Positions 55,204-64,000 are shown, numbered from the stretch's first letter. The stretch: DNA of 64,000 nucleotides from PALSA-610 sp038239145 (GCA_038239145.1 JBBSFB010000002.1:82046-146045); one strand, 5' to 3'. Numbers and translations are program-made. Notes: a model not told the origin generated them from the sequence alone.

Positions 55204-55269
55204 TGACGCAGTGTACGTCTCATCGTCAACGTGTCCCGCGTCACACTTCTGCTCGCGATCGCGAGCACC

Positions 55270-55863
55270 TCAGCGGGCGGCGATGCCGCCGAGGAGCTCG
55301 ATATTCACCAGGTCGGCGACCTGGGCCGGGTCGTCGAGGTCCCACCGCCCGGGCGCCCCGATCAGCGAAAGGATCGCCCGGGCCAGGTATTCAGCCGCCC
55401 GGGCGATGTCGACCCCGGTTCGCAACCGGCCGGCATCGGACTCCCTCCGGAGGTACGGCAACAAGAAGTCGGCGATGAACGGCAGCGACTTGGCCGACTC
55501 GGTCGTCAGCAACGGCAACAACCGTTCGGGCTCGGTCTCCATGACCTTGCGCAGCACGGCGTGCTCGGCGACCGAACGGTGAGCGAACGTGAGCCCCCGT
55601 TCCAACAGCACCGCCAGGCTGGGCGCGTCCCGCACCTGATCGGCCAAACGGTTGAAATAGTTCGCGAGCTCCCACCCGACGGTCTCGAGCATCAGCTCGT
55701 CCCGGCCGCCGTCGAACTGCCGGTAGATCGTCGCTCGCGAGACACCCGACTCCTTGGCGATGTCGTCGATCGTCGTCTTGCCCATACCGAAGCGCTCGAC
55801 GCAGCGGTACGTCGCTTCGAGCAGCCGGTCCCGGAGGGACAGTGGATCGCTCGCCTGCGTCAT
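55270..55863 (-). CDS. TetR family regulator divergent from bioA
   Basis: A 197-residue protein with the HTH LRDRLLEATYRCVERFGMGKTTIDDIAKESGVSRATIYRQFDGGRDELMLETV. Its start is 29 bases from bioA on the opposite strand, the usual place for a regulator of that operon and itself. BioQ, a TetR regulator of biotin genes in mycobacteria and corynebacteria, is a natural comparison, but the sequence alone does not prove it. The upstream TetR gene (54601-55203) resembles it in the HTH. Confidence 0.9.
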   Translation of the reverse strand: MTQASDPLSLRDRLLEATYRCVERFGMGKTTIDDIAKESGVSRATIYRQFDGGRDELMLETVGWELANYFNRLADQVRDAPSLAVLLERGLTFAHRSVAEHAVLRKVMETEPERLLPLLTTESAKSLPFIADFLLPYLRRESDAGRLRTGVDIARAAEYLARAILSLIGAPGRWDLDDPAQVADLVNIELLGGIAAR

Positions 55864-55892
55864 GCCGACACATTGTGCGCCAGAATCGAGGG

Positions 55893-57215
55893 GTGACGGA
55901 GCGCGACAGCGAACTTCTGCGTGACTGGGTGCAACGCGACGCGCAGGTCGTCTGGCACGGGTTCACCCAGATGTCGACCTTCGCCGACAACCACCCGATC
56001 ATCGTCGACCACGCCGAGGGCAACGAGCTCGTCGACGTCGACGGGAAGCGCTACCTGGACGCCATCTCGTCGTTGTGGGTGACGACCCTCGGCCACCACG
56101 TGCCCGAGCTCGACGACGCCATCGTGCGCCAACTCGCCCTGGGCGCCCACTCGACGATGCTCGGCAACGGGAACCGCGTCGTGGTGGAACTGTCGGAGGC
56201 CCTCGCCCGCGTCGTCCCCGTCGACGATCCTCACTTCCTCTTCGCGAGCGATGGTGCCTCCGCCGTCGAGCAGGCCCTGAAGATCGCATTCCAGTACTGG
56301 CACAACCGCGGCGTCACCGGCCGCACCACGTTCCTTGCGTTCGGCGGCGCGTACCACGGCGACACGATCGGCGCGCTCTCGGTCGGCGACGACGGCTTCG
56401 GCGCCGACGTGTTCAATGCCCTGCGGTTCCCCGTCGTGCGGGCGCCGGCCTTCGACGATCCCCACTGCTTCGACACCGCCGTCGACCTCGTTGCCGAACA
56501 CGCGCACGAGCTCGCGGCCGTCATCGTCGAACCGTCGGTACAGGCCGCGGCCGGTATGCAGATGGCCGACCACGAGGGACTCGCCCGCCTCGGCGCCGGT
56601 TGCCGAGCGCACGACGTCCTCCTGATCTGCGACGAGATCGCCACCGGCTTCGGTCGCACCGGCACGCTCTTCGCGTCGGAACAGTGCGATCTCCGGCCCG
56701 ACATCCTGTGCCTGGGCAAGGGACTGACCGCCGGCTACCTCCCGATGTCGGTCACCGCCGCGAGCGGGCCCGTTTTCGAAGCGTTCCTCGGCGACGACCT
56801 CGGGGCGAACACCCTGTATCACGGCCATTCGTTCGGGGGGAACGCTCTCGCCGCCGCCGTCGCGCTCCGTCATCTCGAGCTGATCGAGGCGTGGGACGTG
56901 CTCGCCAACGTGCGGGAACGTTCCGACGAGCTCGCCGGGCTCTTGCACGATCGCGTCGGCGCCAAACCAGCTGTGCGTGAGATACGGCTGCGCGGCCTCA
57001 TGGGCGCGGTCGAGCTCGCGCCACCTGCCGACGGCCTGCGCTGGGGACGCCGGGTCAGCGCGGCATCGGTCGAGCGGGGCGTGCTGCTCCGTTCCATCGG
57101 TGACAACGTCACGCTGATGCCACCCCTCACGATCACGTCGTCGGAACTGCACCGGGTAGTGCACGCGCTGAGCGAAGCGATCGACGAAGTCGCCGACGGG
57201 GGCGGCAACTCATGA
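55893..57215 (+). CDS. bioA: Adenosylmethionine-8-amino-7-oxononanoate aminotransferase
   Basis: A 440-residue class III PLP aminotransferase with a GTG start. The PLP Lys is in LCLGKGLTAGYLPMS. Other motifs are SDGASAVEQALKIAFQYW, GGAYHGDTIGALSVG and LLICDEIATGFGRTG. The Trp in DWVQRDAQVVWHGFTQM is a BioA hallmark. It transfers an amino group from S-adenosylmethionine to 8-amino-7-oxononanoate to make 7,8-diaminononanoate. bioF follows with a 4-base overlap and bioD after it. Confidence 0.95.
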   Translation: MTERDSELLRDWVQRDAQVVWHGFTQMSTFADNHPIIVDHAEGNELVDVDGKRYLDAISSLWVTTLGHHVPELDDAIVRQLALGAHSTMLGNGNRVVVELSEALARVVPVDDPHFLFASDGASAVEQALKIAFQYWHNRGVTGRTTFLAFGGAYHGDTIGALSVGDDGFGADVFNALRFPVVRAPAFDDPHCFDTAVDLVAEHAHELAAVIVEPSVQAAAGMQMADHEGLARLGAGCRAHDVLLICDEIATGFGRTGTLFASEQCDLRPDILCLGKGLTAGYLPMSVTAASGPVFEAFLGDDLGANTLYHGHSFGGNALAAAVALRHLELIEAWDVLANVRERSDELAGLLHDRVGAKPAVREIRLRGLMGAVELAPPADGLRWGRRVSAASVERGVLLRSIGDNVTLMPPLTITSSELHRVVHALSEAIDEVADGGGNS

Positions 57216-58339
57216 CGTGGGACGCATGGATCGAGCACGAGACGAGCGCGATCCGCGCCGCCGGTCGCTGGCGTGCCCCCCGCACCCTCGACGCCAAGGG
57301 GCCCGATGGCACCCTCACCGACGACAACCGCCGCGTCGTCTCGTTCGCGTCGAACGACTACCTCGGCCTGACCGCGCACCCCGCCGTGATCGCGGCCGGG
57401 CACGACGCCCTCGACCGTTGGGGTGCGGGCGCGGGATCGGCCCGCCTCATCGTCGGTGCCCGACCTGTCCACGCCGCGCTCGAGCGCGAGCTGGCGGAGT
57501 GGACGGCGATGCCCCGGGCCGCGATCTTTCCCACCGGTTTCGCCACGAACCTCGGTGTCCTCACGACCTTCGCGGGACCGGGCGTACTCGTCTGCAGCGA
57601 CGAGCTCAATCACGCGTCGATCATCGACGGCTGCCGGCTCGCCCGGGCCGACGTTGCGGTGTACCGGCACCGTGACCTCGACCATCTCACCGCGCTGCTG
57701 CGCGAACGCGGAGCCCGCCGCGCTCTCGTCGTCTCCGACACCGTCTTCTCGATGGACGGCGACGTCGCCGACGTCGCCGCGCTGGTCGACCTCTGCACGC
57801 ACGAAGGCGCGCTCCTCGTGCTCGACGAAGCCCACGCGGTGCTCGGCCCCGAGCTCGATCCGCCTGCCGACGCGAATGTGCTGCGCATCGGCACCCTCTC
57901 GAAGACCCTCGGTTCGCTCGGTGGATTCGTGACCGGCGCGACGCGTTCGATCGAGCTCGTCGAGAACGTCGCCCGCCCCTACATCTTCACGACCGCTCCG
58001 ACGCCGGCCGACTCCGCGGCCGCGCTCGCAGCACTGCGCATCGTGCGGTCGCCCGAAGGCGCGGCGCTCGTCGAGCGCCTGCGCACCCACGTCGAACGGC
58101 TCCGTCCCGGCCACCCGTCGCCGATCGTCCCGTTCGTTTGCGGCGAGGAGCAACGCGCGCTCGACGCCGCCAGCGCCCTCCTCGACGTCGGATTGCTCGT
58201 GCCCGCGATCCGCCCTCCCACCGTGCCGCCCGGCACGTCCCGCCTGCGCGTCACCGTCTCGGCCGCGCATTCCGACGCCCACGTCCATCATCTGCTGCGC
58301 GCGCTCACGCGCGCGCTCGGAACCGCTCGGGTTCGTTGA
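57212..58339 (+). CDS. bioF: 8-amino-7-oxononanoate synthase
   Basis: A 375-residue PLP protein of the alpha-oxoamine synthase family. Motifs are SFASNDYLGLTAHPAVI, GAGSARLIVG, DELNHASIIDGCRLARA, LVLDEAHAVLG and the PLP Lys in IGTLSKTLGSLGGFVTG. It condenses pimeloyl thioester with alanine. The ATG overlaps the bioA stop by 4 bases (ATGA at 57212-57215). bioD follows with a TTG start overlapping its stop. Confidence 0.95.
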   Translation: MTWDAWIEHETSAIRAAGRWRAPRTLDAKGPDGTLTDDNRRVVSFASNDYLGLTAHPAVIAAGHDALDRWGAGAGSARLIVGARPVHAALERELAEWTAMPRAAIFPTGFATNLGVLTTFAGPGVLVCSDELNHASIIDGCRLARADVAVYRHRDLDHLTALLRERGARRALVVSDTVFSMDGDVADVAALVDLCTHEGALLVLDEAHAVLGPELDPPADANVLRIGTLSKTLGSLGGFVTGATRSIELVENVARPYIFTTAPTPADSAAALAALRIVRSPEGAALVERLRTHVERLRPGHPSPIVPFVCGEEQRALDAASALLDVGLLVPAIRPPTVPPGTSRLRVTVSAAHSDAHVHHLLRALTRALGTARVR

Positions 58340-58980
58340 CGATCATCGCCGTTGCCGGTACCGGTACGGACGTGGGCAAGACCTTCGTCGCGGCCGCGCT
58401 GCTCCGTGACCTACGGGCCCGGGGCGTCGCGGTGCGAGCGCGCAAACCCGCGCAGTCGTTCGCGGCCGGCGACACGACGACCGACGCCGACGTGCTGGCC
58501 GCCGCGACCGGACAAGATCCGAACGACGTGTGCCCACCTCACCGCTGGCTTCCCGTCCCGATGGCGCCACCTATGGCCGCCGCCGCCCTCGGCCTCCCGC
58601 CCTTCACCATGGCTGATCTCACCCGCGAGGTGACGGCGGGAACGACGCGCGGTACCCCGCTGCTCGTCGAGACCGCGGGTGGTCTCCGATCCCCCATCGC
58701 CGACGACGGCGACTGCGTCGCGCTCATCGAGGCGCTCGACGCCGCCCTCGTGTTGCTCGTCGCCGACGCGGGTCTCGGCACGATCAACAGCGTCCGTCTA
58801 AGTGTCGGCGCGCTCGTCCCGCAACGAATCGTCGTCTATCTGAACCGCTTCGACGCGCGCTCCGACCTCCACGCCCGCAACGCGGAGTGGCTCCGTGCGC
58901 GGGAAGGCCTCGAGGTCGTCACCGACATCGAGACCCTCACCGCATTCGTGGAACCGGTCGTCCGACCGCTAGCGCCTTAG
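58336..58980 (+). CDS. bioD: Dethiobiotin synthetase
   Basis: A 214-residue protein. The P-loop is AVAGTGTDVGKTFVAAALLRDL, with Lys/Pro in RARKPAQSF and the ETAGGLRSPI motif. It closes the ureido ring of dethiobiotin from 7,8-diaminononanoate, CO2 and ATP. The start is TTG (58336-58338), which overlaps the bioF stop (TTGA), so it is coupled. The end overlaps the convergent ABC binding-protein gene by 4 bases. bioB is not in the window. Confidence 0.93.
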   Translation: MTIIAVAGTGTDVGKTFVAAALLRDLRARGVAVRARKPAQSFAAGDTTTDADVLAAATGQDPNDVCPPHRWLPVPMAPPMAAAALGLPPFTMADLTREVTAGTTRGTPLLVETAGGLRSPIADDGDCVALIEALDAALVLLVADAGLGTINSVRLSVGALVPQRIVVYLNRFDARSDLHARNAEWLRAREGLEVVTDIETLTAFVEPVVRPLAP

Positions 58981-60374
58981 CTGTTCAGCAACGCCGACGG
59001 CGACAGTGCCGCGGTCTTGCCGTCGAGGCTCGTGATCGTGCCGATCGCCTCGGTGTGGCCGGCCGCCTTGTTGTACTTCACGAGCTGGAAGTCCTCGCCG
59101 AGGAACCAGTCGGCCTTGCTCGTCGACCAGGTCGAGCCCGGGAGCTGTAGCCCGGCGCCGCTGATGCCCTTCAACGTGCGGGCCGTCTCCATTACCGACA
59201 CGCGGTCGAGCTTGGGTGACGCTTCGAGGATCTTTTGCAGGGTCGCCGCGGTCGACCACCCGTAGGCGACGATGCCGTCACTGCTGTCGGCCTTGGGCTG
59301 GTACTTCGCAACCTGGGCCTTGTAGAGCGCGATGGCCGCGTTCGACGCGTTGGTCGGATCGGCCGGGTCGAGCAGCGGCGTCACCGTCAGCACACCGTCG
59401 GCGCCGTCACCGCCGGCCGCGAACAGCAGCTTCGAGACGCACGTTCCCGACATGTACGTGACCGGCTTCCAACCGGCGTCGTGCGCAGCGTTCATGGCCG
59501 CCGGACACGCCAGCAACGTGGCCCCGATCACGAACGTGTCGGCCTTCGACGCTGCGAGATCCGTGACCTGGGCCTTCACGTCGGAGCCTTCGGAGTTGTA
59601 GCTCTCCTGCTTGACGAGACTGAGCGTCGTTCCCTTCACCAGCTGTTGGAGGCTCTCCTGGTACGACTGCCCGAAGTCGTCGTTCGCGTAGAGCAGCGCG
59701 ATCTTCGCGTTGGGCTTGTTCTTCTTCAGGTAGTCGACGAACTCCTGCATCTCGAGCGGATACGGCACGAGCTCGGAGCCGAGCATCCACGGGTACTTCG
59801 GGTTCCCCCACTGCACCGCGCCCGATGCGATGAGGAGGTTCGGGATGCAGTCGGAGTTCACCGTCTCCCTGATGCCGAGGTTGTTCTTGGTCCCGACATT
59901 GTTGAACAGCGCGAACACCTTGTCGCTGTTGATCAGCGCGTTGACATTCGTGGACGTGCGGGCCGCGTCGTACGCGTCGTCCTTGCTGACCAGCTTGATC
60001 TGGTACTTCTTGCCGGCAACGGTCACACCGCCGAGCGAGTTGATGTACGAGAAGTACGCCGACTCCCCCTGCAGGATGCCGCTGAACGCGGCGTACGTGC
60101 CGGAGAGCGGCAGGCTCGTCCCGATCTTGATCGTGTTCCCGGTGATGCCCTCGGTCAGCGTCGACGAGTCGCACTGCGACGTGTCGATGACCGACGACGT
60201 GGGCGTCGACCCACCGCCGCCACCCGCCGCGGTGGTGTCGGTGGTGCCCTTGGTGTCGTTGCGACCACTCCCGCAGGCGGCGACGAGCAGCGCCAACGCG
60301 GCACCCAGTGCGACCACTCGCAGCGGTCGCATACGGGGCTTGCTCAACCTGGGCTCGCAAACGTCGCTGTTCAT
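58977..60374 (-). CDS. ABC transporter substrate-binding lipoprotein (branched-chain amino acid type)
   Basis: A 465-residue protein starting MNSDVCEPRLSKPRMRPLRVVALGAALALLVAACGS; the lipobox LVAAC gives a lipid-anchored Cys. The mature part begins with a Gly/Ser/Thr linker. The family core is IKIGTSLPLSGTYAAFSGILQGESAYFSYIN, with LLYANDDFGQSYQESLQQLV and periplasmic-binding-protein (type I) fold features. It should feed livMH/livFG, which follow on the same strand. The ligand is unknown; related proteins bind amino acids, amides or urea. Confidence 0.93.
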   Translation of the reverse strand: MNSDVCEPRLSKPRMRPLRVVALGAALALLVAACGSGRNDTKGTTDTTAAGGGGGSTPTSSVIDTSQCDSSTLTEGITGNTIKIGTSLPLSGTYAAFSGILQGESAYFSYINSLGGVTVAGKKYQIKLVSKDDAYDAARTSTNVNALINSDKVFALFNNVGTKNNLGIRETVNSDCIPNLLIASGAVQWGNPKYPWMLGSELVPYPLEMQEFVDYLKKNKPNAKIALLYANDDFGQSYQESLQQLVKGTTLSLVKQESYNSEGSDVKAQVTDLAASKADTFVIGATLLACPAAMNAAHDAGWKPVTYMSGTCVSKLLFAAGGDGADGVLTVTPLLDPADPTNASNAAIALYKAQVAKYQPKADSSDGIVAYGWSTAATLQKILEASPKLDRVSVMETARTLKGISGAGLQLPGSTWSTSKADWFLGEDFQLVKYNKAAGHTEAIGTITSLDGKTAALSPSALLNS

Positions 60375-60415
60375 GGCGTCGGTCCTTTCCTTCGGGCTGG
60401 GGAGAGATGAGGAGG

Positions 60416-61495
60416 TCACGTCGCGGCCGGCGCGCTCACCCGCCGACGCAGTCTGCGCAGCGCGGTCGCACCCACCCGGCGGCCACCGCCGACGATGCCC
60501 TCGGGAAGAACGTACATCAGCAGGATCAGCCCGATACCGAAGATCGCGGGCGACAACAGACTCTTGATCGAGTCGTTGATGTGCCAGAACAGCAGGCGGC
60601 TTGGGAACGACTCGCTGATCCAGCGGTTGCTGAAGACGAAGACGAACCCGCCGAGCATCGGGCCGAACACGGTTGCGGTCCCCCCGATGACGACCGCTAC
60701 CAGGAACTCGATCGAGAGCTGGAACGTCGACACCGACGACGCGTTCGCGAGCCGGTTGACGAGGACGAAGCACGATCCCGCCACCCCCGCGTAGACCGCG
60801 CTGGTCGCGAACGCCAACACCTTGACCCGGGCCACGTTGATCCCGACAGTCTCCGCGGCAGCCTCGTGATCACGCACCGCGATCAGGGCCCGACCGAAAC
60901 GGCTGCGCACCAACAGCGCGAGCACGACGATGCCGACCACCGCGATCGTGAGGGTTGCGTAATACGCCCATTGGTCAGGCTGATGGATGAACGTCGGCGT
61001 CCACGAGGGCGGAAGCAGCTTCACCCGGGCCAGCTCACCCACCTGCGACGTGCCGCAGGTCTTGCACAGATCGCGCGGGACGAACCGGTTCGTCAACTGC
61101 GGGAACAACGCGGCGAGACCGAGCGTCACGAGCGCGAGGTAGAGGCCCTTCACGCGGAGCGCGGGAAATCCGACCAACACACCGACGACGAACGCGAGCG
61201 CGGCTGCGACGAAGAGCGTGGGCAGGAACGGCCAGTCGTGCGATTCCATGAGGATCGCGGTGGTGTACATCCCCAGACCGAAGAACGCTCCGTGCCCGAT
61301 CGAGACCTGGCCGTTGTATCCGGTGAGCAGGTTGAGGCCCATCGCCGCGACGCCGATGTAGAACGCCTCCGCCCACAGGTACGTGGTCGTCGATTCGTAG
61401 AACTGCGGTATGTACCAGCCGAAGAGGTACGCGGCGGCGATGACGAGCGCGATTGCGATGGCGAAGCGGATCATCCGGGCGCGGTCCGCGGTCAC
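60416..61495 (-). CDS. livM: Branched-chain amino acid ABC transporter permease (LivM type)
   Basis: A 359-residue membrane protein with about nine to ten segments. It shows the LivM pattern GLNLLTGYNGQVSIGHGAFFGLGMYTTAIL, the loop FPALRVKGLYLALVTLGLA and the cytoplasmic loop SRFGRALIAVRDHEAAAETVGINVARVKVLAF. The GTG start overlaps the livH stop by 4 bases. It pairs with LivH, LivG and LivF. Confidence 0.93.
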   Translation of the reverse strand: MTADRARMIRFAIAIALVIAAAYLFGWYIPQFYESTTTYLWAEAFYIGVAAMGLNLLTGYNGQVSIGHGAFFGLGMYTTAILMESHDWPFLPTLFVAAALAFVVGVLVGFPALRVKGLYLALVTLGLAALFPQLTNRFVPRDLCKTCGTSQVGELARVKLLPPSWTPTFIHQPDQWAYYATLTIAVVGIVVLALLVRSRFGRALIAVRDHEAAAETVGINVARVKVLAFATSAVYAGVAGSCFVLVNRLANASSVSTFQLSIEFLVAVVIGGTATVFGPMLGGFVFVFSNRWISESFPSRLLFWHINDSIKSLLSPAIFGIGLILLMYVLPEGIVGGGRRVGATALRRLRRRVSAPAAT

Positions 61496-62370
61496 ACGCG
61501 CTCGACCCTGGTCGTGCCGAAGAGCCCGGCCGGACGGAACAACAACACGACGAGGATGAGTCCGAACGGGACGACGAGCTCGATGTCGTGCACGACGTGC
61601 AGGTACTGAGTGGTCATCGTGCCGACCACCCCGACGATCAACCCTGCGACTACCGCGCCGACGGGGCTGTCGAATCCGCCGAGGGCCGCGGCCGCGAACG
61701 CGTACACCAGTATCTGCTGCATGCTGGCGCCCTGCAGCCCGACCGGGGCGATCACGAGCGCGCCGGCCAGCGCACCGATCGCGGCGGCCATCGCCCAGCC
61801 CAGCATGAGCATGCGGCCGACGGGGACCCCGACGAGCCGGCTCGACTCCGCGTTCGATGCCACCGCACGGAACGCGAGCCCGATCTTGGTGCGGTTGAGT
61901 ACCAGGTAGAGGATGAGGCACTCGGCGATCAGGACACCCACGAGCACGAGCGTGTCGCTCGAGATCTGGACGTTGCCCGGAAGCCAGGTCTTGTTCGGGT
62001 ACGCGCGCGGCAGAAGCTTGATGTCGTTGCCGAACTGCACCTGGGCAATCGAGTTGATCGCGAGGAACATGCCGATCGTGACGATGACCAGCACGAGCGG
62101 CGACGCCTGTTCGACCGGCCGGATCAGGATGCGTTCGATCGCGGCGCCCCCGACGAACGAGATCGCCATCGCGAGCAGGATCGCGATCCAGACCGGCACG
62201 CTGCGCTCGGTGAAGAACCAGACCAGGTACGTCGAGTACAACGCCATCTCGCCCTGCGCGAAGTTCAAGATGCCCGTGGTACGGAACACGAGCACCAACG
62301 CGAGCGCGAGCGACGCGTAGACGGCGCCACTCCCGATGCCGATCATCAGCTGGGTCAGGAAGAGCGACAT
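61492..62370 (-). CDS. livH: Branched-chain amino acid ABC transporter permease (LivH type)
   Basis: A 292-residue membrane protein with about eight segments: FLTQLMIGIGSGAVYASLALALVLVFRTTGILNFAQGEMALYSTY is the usual LivH opening, and FRAVASNAESSRLVGVPVGRMLMLGWAMA is the cytoplasmic loop. Its ATG overlaps the livF stop by 1 base. It is the second permease of the uptake system. Confidence 0.93.
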   Translation of the reverse strand: MSLFLTQLMIGIGSGAVYASLALALVLVFRTTGILNFAQGEMALYSTYLVWFFTERSVPVWIAILLAMAISFVGGAAIERILIRPVEQASPLVLVIVTIGMFLAINSIAQVQFGNDIKLLPRAYPNKTWLPGNVQISSDTLVLVGVLIAECLILYLVLNRTKIGLAFRAVASNAESSRLVGVPVGRMLMLGWAMAAAIGALAGALVIAPVGLQGASMQQILVYAFAAAALGGFDSPVGAVVAGLIVGVVGTMTTQYLHVVHDIELVVPFGLILVVLLFRPAGLFGTTRVERV

Positions 62371-63083
62371 CAGATCCCCAGGTACGCGCGGCGCACGTCG
62401 TCGTTGCCGGCCAACTCGTCGGCGGTGCCCGAGGTCACGATCGTACCCGTCTCCAATACGTACCCGCGCGCCGCGAGCTTCAACGCGAGCCCCGCGTTCT
62501 GCTCGACCACAAGCATCGAGATGCCGTCGTCGCGGTTGAGGTCGGCGAGCGTACGGAAGAGCTCCTGGGTCACCAGCGGCGCGAGGCCGAGCGACGGCTC
62601 GTCGAGGAGAACGAGCTTCGGACGACCCATGAGCGCGCGGGCGATCGCGAGCATCTGTTGCTCGCCGCCGCTCATGCTGCCCGCCTGTTGGGTCTGGCGT
62701 TCCTTCAGCCGGGGAAAGGTGGAGTACCAGCGAGCGATGTCGGCTGCGATGCCGGGCGCGTCGCGACGACGGTAGGCCCCGATCCGCAAGTTCTCGTCGA
62801 CGGTGAGGTCGACGATCGTGCCGCGGCCCTGGGGCACGTGCGCGATGCCGGCCGCGGCGATCTGCTCGGGCCGACGCCCGCCGATCGGGTGACCATCGAA
62901 CATCACCTTGCCGCTCGCATCGATCATTCCCGAGAGCGCGCGCAGGGTCGTGGTCTTCCCGGCGCCGTTCGCACCGAGGATCACCACCACTTCGCCGGCC
63001 GCGACCGAGAAGTCGAGCCCCTGCAACACGCGCACGGCGCCGTAGCCGGCCCGCAGCTCGGAGACCTTCAGGAGATCGGTCAC
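62370..63083 (-). CDS. livF: Branched-chain amino acid ABC transporter ATPase (LivF type)
   Basis: A 237-residue ATPase with Walker A GANGAGKTTTLRALSG, the signature GSMSGGEQQMLAIARALMGRP, and Walker B LVLLDEPSLGLAPLV. The AGYGAVRVLQGLDFSVAAGEVV opening is LivF-like. It energises uptake with LivG. Its start overlaps the livG stop by 4 bases (62370-63083 against 63080). Confidence 0.93.
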   Translation of the reverse strand: MTDLLKVSELRAGYGAVRVLQGLDFSVAAGEVVVILGANGAGKTTTLRALSGMIDASGKVMFDGHPIGGRRPEQIAAAGIAHVPQGRGTIVDLTVDENLRIGAYRRRDAPGIAADIARWYSTFPRLKERQTQQAGSMSGGEQQMLAIARALMGRPKLVLLDEPSLGLAPLVTQELFRTLADLNRDDGISMLVVEQNAGLALKLAARGYVLETGTIVTSGTADELAGNDDVRRAYLGI

Positions 63084-63802
63084 GGGATCGGCGCCCCGAG
63101 GTAGGCCTCGATCACGCGGGGGTTCTCCCGGATCTCGGCCGGGGCGCCCTCGGCGATGCGGCTGCCGAAGTCGAGCACGACGACCTTGTCGGAGATGGCC
63201 ATGACCATCGCCATGTGGTGCTCGACGAGGAGCACGCTCAGCCCGAACTCCGAGCGGATCGACCGGATGAGATCGCCGAGCTCGTCGACCTCGGAGTGGG
63301 TGAGCCCGGCCGCAGGCTCGTCGAGCAGCAGGAGCTTGGGCCGGGCCGCCAGCGCTCGGGCGATCTCGACCCGCTTGAGCGTGCCGTACGGGAGTCCGAC
63401 CGCGGGTCGGGCCGCGAGGTCGTCGAGCGAGAGTCGCTGGAGGATCGAGTGCGCTTCCGCCCGCCGCTTCGCGTTCACGCGTCCGTGCGTGTACCCGCCG
63501 ACCAGCACGTTGTCAAGCACGGACAGCGCGGGGAAGAGTGCGAGGTTCTGGAACGTCCGCGCGATGCCGACCCGCGCGATGCGGTGCGCGGGCATGCGCA
63601 GGAGATCCTGGCCGTCGAACCGGATCGTGCCGCTCGTGGGGTGGTACAGGCGACTGACGCAGTTGAACAGTGTCGTCTTCCCTGCACCGTTCGGACCGAT
63701 GAGCGCACAGATCTGGCCCACGTCGATGGTGAACGACAGGTCGGCGAGCGCGACGATACCGCCGAACTCGACCCGAATGTCTTCGACCGACAACAGCGGC
63801 AC
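63080..63802 (-). CDS. livG: Branched-chain amino acid ABC transporter ATPase (LivG type)
   Basis: A 240-residue ATPase with Walker A IGPNGAGKTTLFNCVS, a signature region at LPYGTLKRVEIARALAARP and Walker B LLLLDEPAAGLTHSEVDELGDLI. The opening LLSVEDIRVEFGGIVALADLSF and the LFPALSVLDNVLVGG loop are LivG-like. I chose GTG 63802, which has AGGGGG 6 bases ahead; an earlier TTG at 63853 would add 17 residues. It is the first gene of the ABC operon. Confidence 0.92.
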   Translation of the reverse strand: MPLLSVEDIRVEFGGIVALADLSFTIDVGQICALIGPNGAGKTTLFNCVSRLYHPTSGTIRFDGQDLLRMPAHRIARVGIARTFQNLALFPALSVLDNVLVGGYTHGRVNAKRRAEAHSILQRLSLDDLAARPAVGLPYGTLKRVEIARALAARPKLLLLDEPAAGLTHSEVDELGDLIRSIRSEFGLSVLLVEHHMAMVMAISDKVVVLDFGSRIAEGAPAEIRENPRVIEAYLGAPIP

Positions 63803-64000
63803 CGGCGTCCCCCTGAAAGAGCGGAAGCTAGACGCGATGCGTTCCCGAACCAAACATCTTCTAGGTGGGTGGTGTCTTTCGCGGGCGTGAGTGCTCGCGA
63901 TTTCGGTCGGTGTCTTGGATAATCGGGTGCATGATCACTTGTTGGGGTGGTGTGTGGTGACAGCGGGGTCGGCGCCGCGTCAGGGCGGGCTGGTCGGTTC
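63803..64000. other. Right-edge region: livG upstream DNA and possible gene start
   Basis: About 200 bases with no complete gene. The first part is the livG upstream region. From about 63875 to the edge the plus strand becomes richer in T and G (TTGGATAATCGGGTGC, then TGTTGGGGTGGTGTGTGGTGAC), less G+C-rich than the rest. A GTG at 63954 or 63957 opens a frame VVTAGSAPRQGGLVG up to the edge. It may be the start of a gene such as an HNH/DUF222-type protein, but this cannot be confirmed. Confidence 0.3.

Overview
The window is a G+C-rich chromosome segment of about 64 kb, densely coding with short gaps. Its content points to an actinobacterium, most likely of the Acidimicrobiia type. Supporting features are a CarD-type regulator, two DinB/mycothiol-type proteins, a deazaflavin (F420)-type reductase, an NrdR/B12-dependent NrdJ ribonucleotide reductase, actinobacterial SOS boxes of the form CGAAC-N4-GTTCG, many GTG starts and many 4-base start/stop overlaps. 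The class assignment is inference. I saw no rRNA, tRNA, CRISPR array, transposase or phage gene.

Layout. 1-12.0 kb: the N-terminus of carD (cut by the window edge), small SnoaL-like, DinB and RidA proteins, a coupled operon PIG-L deacetylase / copper amine oxidase / SurE, a DUF2087 protein, an epimerase with a DinB-type partner, an HExxH membrane-anchored protein, a cytochrome P450 and a secreted M15 peptidase with a repeat domain. 12.0-18.5 kb: a PPOX protein coupled to a DHA2 efflux pump, an aldehyde dehydrogenase, and a Baeyer-Villiger-type monooxygenase with an SDR, which look like catabolic genes. 18.5-29.9 kb: a GGDEF-PAS-GGDEF-EAL protein, a patatin-like phospholipase, an F420-type protein, a fructosamine-kinase-like protein and a large LAL-type LuxR regulator.

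29.9-48.3 kb is housekeeping: nrdJ and nrdR; a LysM protein divergent from lexA with two SOS boxes between them; dapE-dapD-dapC; hflX, dapF, miaA, miaB; recA (SOS box, no recX); a VOC protein; cinA, pgsA and rimO. 48.3-55.9 kb holds ftsK, an SDR, RNase J, a diiron ferritin-like protein with a TetR regulator, and a second TetR regulator. 55.9-59.0 kb is the biotin operon bioA-bioF-bioD. 59.0-63.8 kb is a complete branched-chain amino acid-type ABC transporter (substrate-binding protein, livM, livH, livF, livG). The last ~120 bases differ in composition and may start another gene.

Three groups of genes fit together. (1) DNA supply and repair: nrdJ/nrdR, lexA, the LysM protein (in the YneA position) and recA; lexA, recA and probably the LysM gene share SOS boxes. 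(2) Lysine/peptidoglycan precursors: dapC, dapD, dapE and dapF. (3) Translation and RNA: miaA, miaB, rimO, hflX and rnj. I found no clearly new multi-gene system. The best leads are an unusual Cys-to-Ser change in DapF, the operator arrangement in front of nrdJ, a 21-bp tandem repeat that copies the 3' end of a diiron-protein gene, a TetR gene divergent from bioA, and a small unknown gene ahead of the LAL regulator.
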